Made by a program: the position numbers and the translations under genes
The notes under the pieces: model-generated
The model's database searches: none
What the model saw: only the letters and a program-made list of their open reading frames with translations
Told to the model about the DNA's origin: nothing
Origin: Inquilinus limosus_F
GTDB taxonomy: Bacteria > Pseudomonadota > Alphaproteobacteria > DSM-16000 > Inquilinaceae
DNA length: 64,000 nt
Assembly (NCBI RefSeq): GCF_051487185.1
Contig: NZ_JAHVDK010000001.1
Location: 310,001 to 374,000 of the forward strand
Direction: 5' to 3'
In this document: positions 1-8,560 of the stretch, in pieces
Layout: the number at the start of each line of letters is the position of its first letter
Position numbering within the stretch: the first letter of the stretch is position 1

Positions 1-120
1 CGGGAACTCGAGCGCAGGCTGCGGATCTTCATGAGCCTGCCCTTCGACACGCTCGACCGGATGAGCCTACAGCACCGCGTCGACGAGATCGGCCGCGACC
101 GCCCGCCGGACGCCGGCTGA
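1..120 (+). CDS. C-terminal end of an unidentified protein (partial)
   Basis: An open frame runs from the first base to a TGA at 118-120 and encodes the last 39 residues of a protein that begins outside the window. The tail is rich in Arg and Asp (it includes RIFMSLPFDTLDRMSLQHR) and ends with a charged, proline-containing stretch. It converges on prmB with a 13-base gap. I do not recognise the family. Reality as coding sequence is inferred from the clean frame and amino-acid composition. Confidence 0.5.
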   Translation, partial: RELERRLRIFMSLPFDTLDRMSLQHRVDEIGRDRPPDAG

Positions 121-133
121 CGCCGCTCGCCCG

Positions 134-1123
134 TCAGCGCGCCGTCGCCCGCCCGCTCTTGGGGAGGCTGCCTGCGGGAAGCCAGAACACCTCGCCGTCG
201 CTGTGCTCCGTCGGCAGCCACAGGAACGGCGTGCGCGGATACTCGTCCTCGAGGGTCTCGCGGTCCTCGCCGATCTCGCAGAGCAGGCCGCCGTCCGGAT
301 GCAGATGGTCCGCCGCGCCGGCCAGGATGCGGCGCACCAGGTCGAACCCGTCCTCGCCGCTGGCGAGCGCCATGCGCGGCTCGTGCCGGTACTCCTCCGG
401 CAGCCGGTCCATCACCTCCCGCCCGACATAGGGCGGGTTGGTCAGGATCAGGTCGTAGCGGCGGCCGGCCACCGGCGCGAACAGGTCGCCCTCGAGCAGC
501 CGGATGCGGTCCTGCAGCCCATGGTCGGCGACGTTCTCCGCCGCCAGCGCCAGCGCGTCCGCGGACAGGTCGACAGCGTCGACGGTCGCGTTCGGGAAGG
601 CATAGGCCGCCAGGATCGCCAGCGACCCGCCGCCGGTGCAGAGATCGAGCACCGCGGTCACCGCCGCCGGGTCGGCGATCAGGCCGGTGTCCGGATCCGA
701 CCCGTCGAAGAACGGCGAGGCCAGCAGCTCGGCGATGTAGGAGCGCGGCACCAGCGCCCGGCTGTCGGCCCGGAACCGGACCCCCATCAGATAGCCGTGT
801 CCGGTCAGATAGGCGGCCGGGATGCGCTCCTCGATGCGCCGCGCGATGCGCTCGCCGAGCAGGGTCCTTTCGCGCGCCGTCAGCCGCGCATCGGCGAACG
901 GGTTGAAGTCGTCCACCGGCAGCCGGAGGCTTTCGAGGATCAGGAACACCGCCTCGTCGAGCGCCGAAGACGCGCCGTGCCCGAAATGCAGCCCGGCCTC
1001 CTCGAAGGCGCTGACGGCATAGCGCAGCACGTCGCGCAAGGTGACGAGCTCCTGGATCTCCCGCCGGGGATCGGCCGTGCGGGCGGGCGGCTTGGCGGGG
1101 CGGAAAGGCGTGCGGTCCGGCAT
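134..1123 (-). CDS. prmB: Ribosomal protein uL3 glutamine N5-methyltransferase PrmB
   Basis: 329 residues. PrmB uses S-adenosylmethionine to methylate a glutamine of ribosomal protein L3 in the cytoplasm. The SAM-binding motif I is LDLCTGGGSLAI and the substrate-glutamine motif is NPPYV, followed by the family-typical stretch RLPEEYRHEPRMAL. The N-terminal helical domain, including ELVTLRDVLRYAVSAF, fits PrmB rather than the release-factor enzyme PrmC. The start at the ATG of MPDRTPF is chosen because the upstream frame is low-complexity and continues antisense to the next gene. It is divergent from the spermidine-synthase-like gene. Confidence 0.92.
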   Translation of the reverse strand: MPDRTPFRPAKPPARTADPRREIQELVTLRDVLRYAVSAFEEAGLHFGHGASSALDEAVFLILESLRLPVDDFNPFADARLTARERTLLGERIARRIEERIPAAYLTGHGYLMGVRFRADSRALVPRSYIAELLASPFFDGSDPDTGLIADPAAVTAVLDLCTGGGSLAILAAYAFPNATVDAVDLSADALALAAENVADHGLQDRIRLLEGDLFAPVAGRRYDLILTNPPYVGREVMDRLPEEYRHEPRMALASGEDGFDLVRRILAGAADHLHPDGGLLCEIGEDRETLEDEYPRTPFLWLPTEHSDGEVFWLPAGSLPKSGRATAR

Positions 1124-1267
1124 GGCGGCATGCTTCTGCTCGCCATCGCCGTCCGGTGCAAGCGATGTTTTCAGGGCCGTGACCGCCTGCAGCCGCCTTC
1201 GCCACGAGGGGCTGAGGGTTGCCGTCGGCGGCCCCGGCCTGCGAGGGTGAGAAGGGAAGGACGGCCG

Positions 1268-1963
1268 ATGTGGGTTCACCTGGACAGCGCCCCGCTCGGG
1301 GACAGCGTGCTCGACCTCTACGAGCGCGACGGCGTCTACATGATCCGGGTCGACGGCTGGGAGCTGATGAACGGCGAATATCACGAGTCGGAGGACCGGC
1401 TCGGCGAGCTCGCCGCCCGGCTGGTCCGCGCCTCCGATCCCGAGGTGCTCGTCGGCGGCCTCGGCCTCGGCTACACCCTGGCCAGCCTGGTCCGGCATCT
1501 CGACGGGGCGGGACGAATCACCGTGGCGGAGATGTCGGACGCGGTGATCCGCTGGTTCGGGCGCATCATCGGGCCCCGTCTGCTCGGTGCGCTGCCGGAC
1601 ACCCTCCGGATCCGCCACGGCGATGTCCTCGCCGTGGCGGCCGAGGGCGCGGCCTATGACGCCATCCTCCTCGATGTTGACAACGGCCCCCGGCCGCTCT
1701 CCGCGGCCGGGAACGCGGCGATCTATTCGGCGGGGGGCCTGCAGGCGCTGCGCCGGGCACTGAAGCCGGACGGGATCCTGCTGGTCTGGTCCGCTTTCGA
1801 GGATCCGGGCTATGTCGCCAGGGCGAGATCCGCCGGCCTGTCGCCCGCCCGGCTGCCGGTCCTGCGGCCGGGCGGGACCGAGCCGTTCCATGTGATCTAC
1901 GTCCTGTCGGCTTCGCCCCTTGGTCAGGACGAGCTGGACCGCTTCGGCCTGCAGCGGCTCTAA
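1268..1963 (+). CDS. Spermidine-synthase-like SAM-dependent methyltransferase-fold protein
   Basis: 231 residues. The N-terminal strand region contains LYERDGVYMIRVDGWELMN, followed by a Rossmann-type nucleotide-binding segment (VLVGGLGLGYTLAS) and an acidic-loop motif (ITVAEMSDAVIRW). A later motif is YDAILLDVDNGP. These match the spermidine-synthase-like family, which often lacks proven polyamine activity. The ATG is preceded by a purine-rich AAGGGAAGG ribosome-binding site. The gene stands alone and is divergent from prmB. True aminopropyl transfer is not demonstrated by the sequence, so the substrate is left open. Confidence 0.75.
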   Translation: MWVHLDSAPLGDSVLDLYERDGVYMIRVDGWELMNGEYHESEDRLGELAARLVRASDPEVLVGGLGLGYTLASLVRHLDGAGRITVAEMSDAVIRWFGRIIGPRLLGALPDTLRIRHGDVLAVAAEGAAYDAILLDVDNGPRPLSAAGNAAIYSAGGLQALRRALKPDGILLVWSAFEDPGYVARARSAGLSPARLPVLRPGGTEPFHVIYVLSASPLGQDELDRFGLQRL

Positions 1964-2043
1964 CCCGACTTCTCTGGACCGCTCCGCCCCCGCCGTGTAC
2001 ATGGCTGGACGCCCTGTCGCGACCCGCTGGCTGGAGAAGCCCG

Positions 2044-2415
2044 TTGCCGTTTCCGAGAATTCTGTCCGCCTCGGCCGCCCTGCTGCTGCTTGTCGCCTGC
2101 GCCGAGCCGCAGACGGCCGAGAGCGTGACCGCGGCAGCCCGGGAGCGCTTCGGGGAGAGAATCGCCCCCTACCAGGACCACCCCTCGGCGCAGATGATCG
2201 CCGATCTCGGCCCGCCCGACCATGAGACCCCGACCTCGGAGGGCGGCCGCAAGCTGGTGTGGGAGCGGCACGACACCAAGACGATCGACGACCAGGTCCT
2301 GCCGATCGCCTGCACCGTCACGGCCCTGACCAACAGCCAGGACGTGGTGTTCTTCGTCCTGGCCGGCGGCAACACGATCTACTGCTCCGAGGTCTTCGCC
2401 GCCAAAGCCTCGTGA
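2044..2415 (+). CDS. Small lipoprotein of unknown function
   Basis: 123 residues. It has a short type II signal peptide (RILSASAALLLLVAC) with the lipobox Cys at about residue 19, so the mature protein should be membrane anchored. The mature part contains MIADLGPPDHETPTSEGGR and a later Cys pair (IACTV, IYCSEV) that could form a disulfide. This resembles small SmpA/OmlA-like outer-membrane lipoproteins, but I cannot assign a family. The start is TTG, chosen because GGAGAAG lies six bases upstream and the signal peptide begins there. Its last 37 bases overlap the 3' end of the convergent TRAP permease gene. Confidence 0.7.
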   Translation: MPFPRILSASAALLLLVACAEPQTAESVTAAARERFGERIAPYQDHPSAQMIADLGPPDHETPTSEGGRKLVWERHDTKTIDDQVLPIACTVTALTNSQDVVFFVLAGGNTIYCSEVFAAKAS

Positions 2416-5012
2416 CGCGGCCGTTCGGCTGACGCCAGGCGGCGGCGCAGCCCGCCCGTCCGGCCCCATTGCAGCAGGGCGACGAGGCCGGCCAGCGCCA
2501 GCGCGGGGATATAGACCCAGAGATGCGACGGCCGGTCCGCCGGCTTCAGCACGGCGGTGACGTCGTAGCCCGCCTCGAGGCCGACGCGGCGGGCATAGGA
2601 GCCGAAGCCGACATTGGTTATGGTGACGCCGTCGCCCATGGCGGTGACGGTCAGCCCCGCCGCGCGCAGGCGTTGGGCCGGGTCGGGCTGCGGATCGCCG
2701 AGCGGCAGGCTGACGGTCTTGCGGACGTCCTCTCCCTCGATCGAGATGCCCTCGACCACGAAGGTCAGGCGATGGTCCGCCGGCGCCGCGGCGACCTCGG
2801 CCAGGAGCGCGGCCGGCGCCTGGGAGACGGTGGACGGGTAGAAGCGGTCGAGCCACCAGTCGGGCCGGAACAGGGCGAAGCAGGCGACCAGCAGCAGCGC
2901 GCTCTCCCACAGCCGCGACCGGGTCATGAAATAGCCCATGGTCGCGGCGGAGAATAGGAGGACCGCGGCGAAGGTGACGGTGATGGTGGCCGCGAGGCCG
3001 GCCCAGCTGTCGACCCCGATCAGCAGCATCGCCGGGTTGAACACGAAGACGAAGGGCAGCACCGCCGTGCGCAGTGAGTAGAGCGCGCCCTGGAAGCCGG
3101 TCTTGATCGGGTCCTCGCGAGAGATCGCCGCGGCGGCGAAGGCGGCCAGGCCGACCGGCGGGGTGATGTCGGCCATGATGCCGAAATAGAAGACGAAAAG
3201 ATGCACCGCGATCAGCGGGATGGCGAGGCCGGCCTGGGCGCCGAGCTCGACCACCACCGGCGCCATCAGCGTCGCCACCAGGATGTAGTTGGCGGTGGTC
3301 GGGATGCCCATGCCGAGGATCAGGCTGATCACGGCGATCAGCGCCAGCATGATCATGACGTTGCCGCCCGACACCGCCTCGACCAGCTCGGTCATCATGA
3401 GGCCGAGCCCGGTCAGGGTGACGGTGCCAACCACGATGCCGGCCGTGGCTGTGGCGATGCCGATGCCGATCATGTTGCGGGCGCCGAGGCCGAGCCCGTC
3501 AGTCAGCTCGGCCAGTGACCGGCGCAGCGCCGCCCCCGCATCCTGCCGGCGGAACAGGGCCAACAGCGGCCCGCGGGTCGCCAGGATGCTGATGATGCTG
3601 GCGGTCGCCCAGAAGGCCGACAGGCCGGGCGACATCTGCTCCACCATCAAGCACCACAGCAGCACCACCAGCGGGATCAGGAAGTCGAGGCCGGTGCGGG
3701 TCACGTCCCAGGCCCGCGGCAGGTGCAGCAGCGGCGTGTTCGGGTCGTCGATCGCGAGGTCCGGGAAGCGCGCGGCATAGGCGAGGCTGGTGCCGTACAG
3801 CGCGAGGCCTGCCAGGGCCAGGATCCAGGGCGCGGCGGGGCCGAACGCCGCCTGCACGCCGAGGATGCCGTAATAGAGAAGGCCGATCGCGACGATGCTG
3901 CCGCTGAGCCCGAGGCCGGTGCGCAGCAGCCGGGTCCGCAGCGCCATGCGCTCGCGCGGGATCGGCTTGGCGCCGATCTTCAGCGCCTCGAGATGGACGA
4001 TGTAGAGGAGGGCGACATAGGAGGCGACGGCCGGCAAGAGGGCGTGCTTGACGATCTCCGCATAGGGGATGCCGACATATTCGACCATCAGGAAGGCGGC
4101 GGCGCCCATCACCGGCGGCATGATCTGGCCGTTGATCGAGGATGCGGCCTCGATCGCCCCGGCCTTCACGCCGGACAGGCCGGTCCTCTTCATCAGCGGG
4201 ATGGTGAAGATGCCGCCGGACACGACGTTGGAGACGGAGGAGCCAGAGACGACGCCGTTCAGCGCCGAGGAGACGACTGCGACCTTGGCCGGGCCGCCGC
4301 GCAGATGGCCGAGGAGGGCGATCGAGATCTGCATCATCCAGTTGCCCGCCCCGGCCTTGTCCAGGAGCGTGCCGAACAGGACGAAGAGGAAGACGAAGCT
4401 GGTCGAGACGCCGAGAGCGATGCCGAAGATGCCCTCGGTGGTCAGCCACTGGTGCTGCAGGAACTTGGCCAGGGACGCGCCCTTGTGCTGCACCACCTCC
4501 GGCATCCAGGGCCCGGCGAAGGTGAACAGGATGAACAGCGCGGCGACGCCGACCATCGGCAGGCCCAGCGCCCGCCGCGTCGCCTCCAGCAACAGCAGGA
4601 TGCCGGCGCCGGCGGTGACCAGATCCAGCATCGTCGGCTGGCCGGGGCGCTGCGCCAGCTCGCGGTAGAACAGGAACAGATAGGCGCCGGCGAAGGCCCC
4701 GGCGGCGGCCAGGATCCAGTCGATGGCGGGCACCCGGTCGCGGCGCGACCGGGCGAAGGCCGGATAGGCGGTGAAGGCGAGGAACAGGGCGAATCCCAGG
4801 TGGATCGCCCGCGCCTCGGTGTCGTTGAACACCCCGAAGCCGAGCCGGAAGGGCAGGGGCGAGGCGTACCACAGCTGGAACAGCGACCAGGCGATCGCCA
4901 CCGCGGCCAGCAGCGTTGCCGCGATGCCGGTCGGCTTGCGGCCGCCGGTATCGGCTTCGGCGACGAGCTGCTCCAGCTCCGCGCTGGGCTGCAGCCCCGG
5001 CGTGTCGGTCAT
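2379..5012 (-). CDS. Fused TRAP transporter permease (4TM/12TM) of TAXI type
   Basis: 877 residues with many hydrophobic membrane segments. The small (DctQ-like) and large (DctM-like) TRAP permease domains are fused, as is usual for transporters paired with TAXI binding proteins. Typical DctM-like loops are GPAKVAVVSSALNGVVSGSS, INGQIMPPVMGAAAFLM and LGMGIPTTANYI. The soluble C-terminal region near residues 755-845 fits DUF3394 and is followed by a final membrane helix. Transport is expected to be driven by an ion gradient with a periplasmic binding protein. The start at MTDTPG is set by GGGAGAGG immediately upstream; the open frame upstream runs through a palindromic repeat and is rejected. 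It is the last gene of a minus-strand operon with the TAXI protein, aminotransferase and RpiR regulator. Confidence 0.93.
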   Translation of the reverse strand: MTDTPGLQPSAELEQLVAEADTGGRKPTGIAATLLAAVAIAWSLFQLWYASPLPFRLGFGVFNDTEARAIHLGFALFLAFTAYPAFARSRRDRVPAIDWILAAAGAFAGAYLFLFYRELAQRPGQPTMLDLVTAGAGILLLLEATRRALGLPMVGVAALFILFTFAGPWMPEVVQHKGASLAKFLQHQWLTTEGIFGIALGVSTSFVFLFVLFGTLLDKAGAGNWMMQISIALLGHLRGGPAKVAVVSSALNGVVSGSSVSNVVSGGIFTIPLMKRTGLSGVKAGAIEAASSINGQIMPPVMGAAAFLMVEYVGIPYAEIVKHALLPAVASYVALLYIVHLEALKIGAKPIPRERMALRTRLLRTGLGLSGSIVAIGLLYYGILGVQAAFGPAAPWILALAGLALYGTSLAYAARFPDLAIDDPNTPLLHLPRAWDVTRTGLDFLIPLVVLLWCLMVEQMSPGLSAFWATASIISILATRGPLLALFRRQDAGAALRRSLAELTDGLGLGARNMIGIGIATATAGIVVGTVTLTGLGLMMTELVEAVSGGNVMIMLALIAVISLILGMGIPTTANYILVATLMAPVVVELGAQAGLAIPLIAVHLFVFYFGIMADITPPVGLAAFAAAAISREDPIKTGFQGALYSLRTAVLPFVFVFNPAMLLIGVDSWAGLAATITVTFAAVLLFSAATMGYFMTRSRLWESALLLVACFALFRPDWWLDRFYPSTVSQAPAALLAEVAAAPADHRLTFVVEGISIEGEDVRKTVSLPLGDPQPDPAQRLRAAGLTVTAMGDGVTITNVGFGSYARRVGLEAGYDVTAVLKPADRPSHLWVYIPALALAGLVALLQWGRTGGLRRRLASAERPRHEALAAKTSEQ

Positions 5013-5083
5013 GACCGCCTCTCCCTGTTTGTAGTTGATGCTGGAGGTCGACGAGGTCATCGGAAGGAGGCGGTCCTCTTTTC

Positions 5084-5160
5084 TGTCATTGCCGGGCTTG
5101 ACCCGGCAATCCAGGCGGTCTCGACGCCCTCTGGATGCCCGGGTCAAGCCCGGGCATGAC
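5084..5160. repeat. Dispersed palindromic intergenic repeat, copy 1
   Basis: An imperfect inverted repeat of two arms of about 30 bases. The first arm begins TGTCATTGCCGGGCTTGACC and the second ends GGTCAAGCCCGGGCATGAC. Each arm is itself nearly palindromic (TTGCCGGG-cttga-CCCGGCAA). Closely similar copies lie at 11649-11726 and 42239-42316. This copy sits between two genes of one operon (TAXI protein and TRAP permease), so it may act on the transcript by folding; that role is inference. Confidence 0.9.
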
Positions 5161-5198
5161 AAAAAGGGGGGACTCTCTTCTACGGCGACCCCGGCCGG

Positions 5199-6176
5199 TC
5201 ACATCCAGCCCTTCTCCTTGTAGTAGCGCTCCGCGCCCGGGTGCAGCGGGGCGGAGAGGCCGGCCTTGATCATCTGCTTCGGGTGGAGATGGGCGAAGGC
5301 CGGGTGCAGGCCCTTGAACTCGTCGAAATTCTCGAACACCGCGCGGACCAGCTGATAGACGGCCTCCTCGTCGGTGTTGGCCGAGGTGACGAGCGTCGCC
5401 AGCACGCCGTAGGTCTCGGTCGGGTCCGGATTGGCGTTGTAGAGTCCGCCCGGGATGGTGGCGCGGGCGTAGTAGGGTTTGTCGGCCAGCAGCTTGTCGA
5501 CCGCGGGACCGGTGATCGGGACCAGCTTGGCGCCGCAGGTCGTGGTCGGGTCCTGGATGTTCGCCGAGGGATGGCCGACGCCGTAGAAGAAGCCGTCGAT
5601 CTTGTCGTCGCACAGGGCCGGGCCGTGCTCGTCGGCCTTCAGCTCCGAGGCCAGCGAGAAATCGGCCAGGGTCCAGCCCAGGGCCGCCAGCAGCTCCTCC
5701 ATCGAGGCGCGGGTGCCGGAGCCGGGATTGCCGACATTGAAGCGCTTGCCCTTCAGGTCGGTGAAGGCGGTGACGCCGGCCTCCTTGCGGGCCAGCACGG
5801 TGAAGGGCTCGGGATGGACCGAGAACACCGCCCGCAGCTCCTGGAACGCCCCGGCGTCCTTGAACGCCCCGGCGCCGTTCAGCGCGTTGTACTGCACGTC
5901 CGACTGGGCCATGCCGAAATCGAGCTCGCCCGACCGGATCGTGTTGACGTTGAAGGCCGAGCCACCGGTCGATTCGACCGAGCAGCGGATGCCATGCGTC
6001 TTGCGGTCCTTGTTCAGCAGCCGGCAGATCGCCCCGCCCGCGGCGTAGTAGACGCCGGTGACCCCGCCGGTGCCGATGGTGACGAAGCGCTGCTGCGCCG
6101 CGGCCGGGCCGGCGGTCAGCGCCAGCGCCGCGGCGGTGACCGCGGCGGCCAGCGACGCGGTGATGTGAAGCCTCAT
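5199..6176 (-). CDS. TAXI-family TRAP transporter substrate-binding protein
   Basis: 325 residues. It has a signal peptide ending near LTAGPAAAQQ, so it is periplasmic. The mature start FVTIGTGGVTGVYYAAGGAI is typical of TAXI proteins, as are GELDFGMAQSDVQYNA and FNVGNPGSGTRASMEELL. Two Cys pairs (ICRLL/IRCSVE and ALCDDK/TTTCGAK) may form disulfides. The start ATG follows GGGAGAG. It lies 67 bases downstream of the aminotransferase gene and 186 bases upstream of the fused TRAP permease, with which it should work. The ligand cannot be read from the sequence; the linked aminotransferase suggests an amino compound. Confidence 0.93.
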   Translation of the reverse strand: MRLHITASLAAAVTAAALALTAGPAAAQQRFVTIGTGGVTGVYYAAGGAICRLLNKDRKTHGIRCSVESTGGSAFNVNTIRSGELDFGMAQSDVQYNALNGAGAFKDAGAFQELRAVFSVHPEPFTVLARKEAGVTAFTDLKGKRFNVGNPGSGTRASMEELLAALGWTLADFSLASELKADEHGPALCDDKIDGFFYGVGHPSANIQDPTTTCGAKLVPITGPAVDKLLADKPYYARATIPGGLYNANPDPTETYGVLATLVTSANTDEEAVYQLVRAVFENFDEFKGLHPAFAHLHPKQMIKAGLSAPLHPGAERYYKEKGWM

Positions 6177-6243
6177 GATCTCTCTCCCTTTCTGATCGAA
6201 TGCTGTCATGGCTCCCTCTCTGGTGGAGGGGCGGCCGGATCTC

Positions 6244-7590
6244 TCAGGCCGCCCTAGTGGCCGGCAGGCCCGCGATGGCGGCGTCGACCGCGTCGCCGAG
6301 GCGTTCGACGATAGCCTCGACCGCCGCGCCGCCGACGATGAAGGGCGGCGCCACCAGCACATGGTCGCCCTGCACCCCGTCCACGGTGCCGCCCATCGGA
6401 TAGACCATCAAGCCCCGCGCCATCGCCTCGCGCTTGATCCGGGCATGCAGCTTGAGGGCCGGGTCGAACGGCGCCTTGGTGCTGCGGTCTGCGACCAGCT
6501 CGATGCCCAGGAACAGCCCGCGGCCGCGGATGTCGCCGACCTGCGGGTGGTTGCCGAAGCGCTCGCCCAGGCGCCGGGCCAGGCGCGCGCCCATGGCCGC
6601 GACATTGTCCAACAGCCTCTCGCCGCGGATCACCTCCTGCACCGCCAGCCCGGCGGCGCAGGCCATCGGGTGGCCGGTGTAGGTGTGGCCGTGCTGGAAG
6701 AAGCCGGAGCCATGGGCGAAGGCGTCGAAGATGCGGCGGGACAGCAGCACCGCGCCGATCGGCTGGTAGCCGCCGCCCAGCCCCTTGGCAATGGTCATCA
6801 GGTCGGGGGCGATGCCCTCCTGCGTGCAGGCGTGCAGCGTGCCGGTGCGGCCCATGCCGCACATCACCTCGTCCAGGACTAGCAGCACGCCGTAGCGGTC
6901 GCAGATCGCGCGGATGCGCTTGAAATAGTCGGCCACCGGCGGCACCGCGCCCATGGTGGCCCCGACCACCGTCTCGGCGACGAAGGCGGCCACGGTCTCC
7001 GGCCCCAGCTCCAGGATCTTGTCCTCCAGCGCCTGGGCGGCGCGGGCGGCGTAGTCCTCGTCGCTCTCGCCCGGCTCCTGCAGGCGGTAGGCGAAGCAGG
7101 GATCGATGTGGTGGGTCTCGATCAGCAGCGGCCGGAACGGCGCTCGCCGCCATTCGTTGCCGCCGGTGGCCAGCGCCCCCAGCGTGTTGCCGTGATAGCT
7201 CTGGCGCCGGGCGATGACGTGGCGGCGCTGCGGCTGGCCGGTCTCGACGAAATACTGCCGCGCCATCTTCAGCGCCGTCTCGATCGACTCCGACCCGCCG
7301 CTGGTGAAGTAGACATGGCTCAGCCCCGCCGGCGCGTCCTCGATCAGCCGGTCGGCCAGGCGCTCCGCCACCTCGCTGGTGAAGAAGCTGGTATGGGCGA
7401 AGGCCAGCCGGTCCAACTGGGCGTGCAGCGCGGCGATGACCTCCGGATGGCCATGGCCGAGGCAGGAGACGGCGGCGCCGCCCGAGGCGTCGATGTAGCG
7501 CCGTCCCTCGGCATCGACGATCTCGATTCCCTTGCCGCCGGCGGCGGTCGGGTACTCGGCATGGATCTGTCGGTGCAGGATGCGGGTCAT
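6244..7590 (-). CDS. Class III pyridoxal-phosphate aminotransferase
   Basis: 448 residues. Fold-type I, class III (omega-aminotransferase/GABA-aminotransferase-like) features are clear: YFTSGGSESIETALKMARQY binds the cofactor phosphate, LLVLDEVMCGMGRTGTL carries the ring-contacting Asp, and TIAKGLGGGYQPIGA carries the Schiff-base Lys. HTYTGHPMACAAGLAV is also characteristic. The amino donor is unknown. The gene overlaps the upstream RpiR gene by four bases (ATGA) and precedes the TAXI-TRAP genes, so it probably acts on the imported compound or its product. A beta- or omega-amino acid feeding the divergent BKACE enzyme is the working hypothesis. Confidence 0.92.
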   Translation of the reverse strand: MTRILHRQIHAEYPTAAGGKGIEIVDAEGRRYIDASGGAAVSCLGHGHPEVIAALHAQLDRLAFAHTSFFTSEVAERLADRLIEDAPAGLSHVYFTSGGSESIETALKMARQYFVETGQPQRRHVIARRQSYHGNTLGALATGGNEWRRAPFRPLLIETHHIDPCFAYRLQEPGESDEDYAARAAQALEDKILELGPETVAAFVAETVVGATMGAVPPVADYFKRIRAICDRYGVLLVLDEVMCGMGRTGTLHACTQEGIAPDLMTIAKGLGGGYQPIGAVLLSRRIFDAFAHGSGFFQHGHTYTGHPMACAAGLAVQEVIRGERLLDNVAAMGARLARRLGERFGNHPQVGDIRGRGLFLGIELVADRSTKAPFDPALKLHARIKREAMARGLMVYPMGGTVDGVQGDHVLVAPPFIVGGAAVEAIVERLGDAVDAAIAGLPATRAA

Positions 7591-8495
7591 GGCGTGGCCT
7601 TGGCGATCCGGGGACGGAGATGGGTGTCGAAGGCGGCCAGCTGCGCCTCGGTGCGGCGCAGCGCGGCGGGGGCGTCGGTGCCGCGGCCGGCAACCAGCGC
7701 CGCCAGGATCTCGGCGGCGACGAAGCCCGGCGCCAGGCTGTGGAAGAAGGACGGGCTGTCGGTCGCGACCAGGATCGTCTCCGCCGCCGCCTGGGCCAGC
7801 GGCGAGACCTCGCTGTCGGTGACCGCCACCACCGCAACGCCGCGCGCCGCGGCCCAGCGTGCGGTCTCCACCGTCGCCCGGGTGTAGGGCGACACGCTGG
7901 CGGCCAGCAGCACGTCCTCCGGCGTCGCCGCGCGGATCGGGTCGGTGCCGGTGGCGCCCGCGGCGTCCAGCAGCACGGTCCGCTCGCCCAGCAGCGACAG
8001 GACGTAGTGCAGATGCCAGGCCACGGCGTGCCCGGCCCGTAACCCCAGGCAGTAGATGCGCCGGGCCTCGGCTAGCCGCGCTGCGGCGGCGGTCAGGCGG
8101 TCCAGCGCCGCCGGCTCGGCCAGCCGGGCGATGTGGCCGGCGACGGTGGTGGCGATCTCCGCCGCCAGTGCCCGGTCGCCCTTCAGCGTCTGGCTGGCCA
8201 GCTGCGCGTCGGCACGGCCGGCGAAGCCGATATCCCCGGTGCGCACCGCCTCGGCATAGAGGGCGCGGACCGAATCGTAGCCGTCCAGGCCCAGGCGCTT
8301 GGCCAGCCGGGTCATCGTCGCCGGCGGCACGCCAGCCTGGCGCGCCTGCTCCCGCATCGACAGCAGGGCGACGTCCCGCGGCCGGTCCAGCACGTAGCGG
8401 GCGGCGGCCTGAAGCTGCGCCGGCATGGCGTCGAAGCGCTCCACGATCCGGTCGGCGAGGGGGCCCTGATCCATGGATCGAACGATAGCAGCCAT
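7587..8495 (-). CDS. MurR/RpiR-family transcriptional regulator
   Basis: 302 residues. The N-terminal RpiR helix-turn-helix domain is seen in LQAAARYVLDRPRDVALLSM and PPATMTRLAKRLGLDGYDSV. The C-terminal SIS domain (about residues 130-270) contains RRIYCLGLRAGHAVAWHLHY, and DVLLAASVSPYTRATVE where sugar-isomerase relatives bind phosphosugar. It is the first gene of the operon with the aminotransferase and TRAP genes and is divergent from the BKACE gene, so it likely controls both directions. No strong ribosome-binding site is seen at the first ATG; an internal ATG at 8474 (MDQGPL) is an equally possible start. Confidence 0.88.
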   Translation of the reverse strand: MAAIVRSMDQGPLADRIVERFDAMPAQLQAAARYVLDRPRDVALLSMREQARQAGVPPATMTRLAKRLGLDGYDSVRALYAEAVRTGDIGFAGRADAQLASQTLKGDRALAAEIATTVAGHIARLAEPAALDRLTAAAARLAEARRIYCLGLRAGHAVAWHLHYVLSLLGERTVLLDAAGATGTDPIRAATPEDVLLAASVSPYTRATVETARWAAARGVAVVAVTDSEVSPLAQAAAETILVATDSPSFFHSLAPGFVAAEILAALVAGRGTDAPAALRRTEAQLAAFDTHLRPRIAKATP

Positions 8496-8548
8496 TGCAG
8501 GGTGTGCAACAAGTGTTTCAATATTGTCTGACGTGATCCGATTGGATC
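8468..8548. promoter_or_regulatory. Possible RpiR operator pair in the divergent promoter region
   Basis: Two related inverted repeats lie between or at the starts of the divergent rpiR-like and BKACE genes: GATCCATGGATC at 8468-8479 and GATCCGATTGGATC at 8535-8548. The palindrome CAATATTG lies between them at 8519-8526. The second site is directly upstream of the BKACE ribosome-binding site (GAAAGGG). Binding by the RpiR protein is inference. The first site overlaps the 5' end of the regulator frame and would be cleaner if translation starts at 8474. Confidence 0.3.
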
Positions 8549-8560
8549 GAAAGGGTGATC

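Noticed and set aside
5013..5162. N-terminal extension of the TRAP permease frame through the palindromic repeat
   Set aside because: The extension encodes the repeat's translation (GLTRAS...LDCRVKPGND type) and lacks a ribosome-binding site, while MTDTPG has a strong one.
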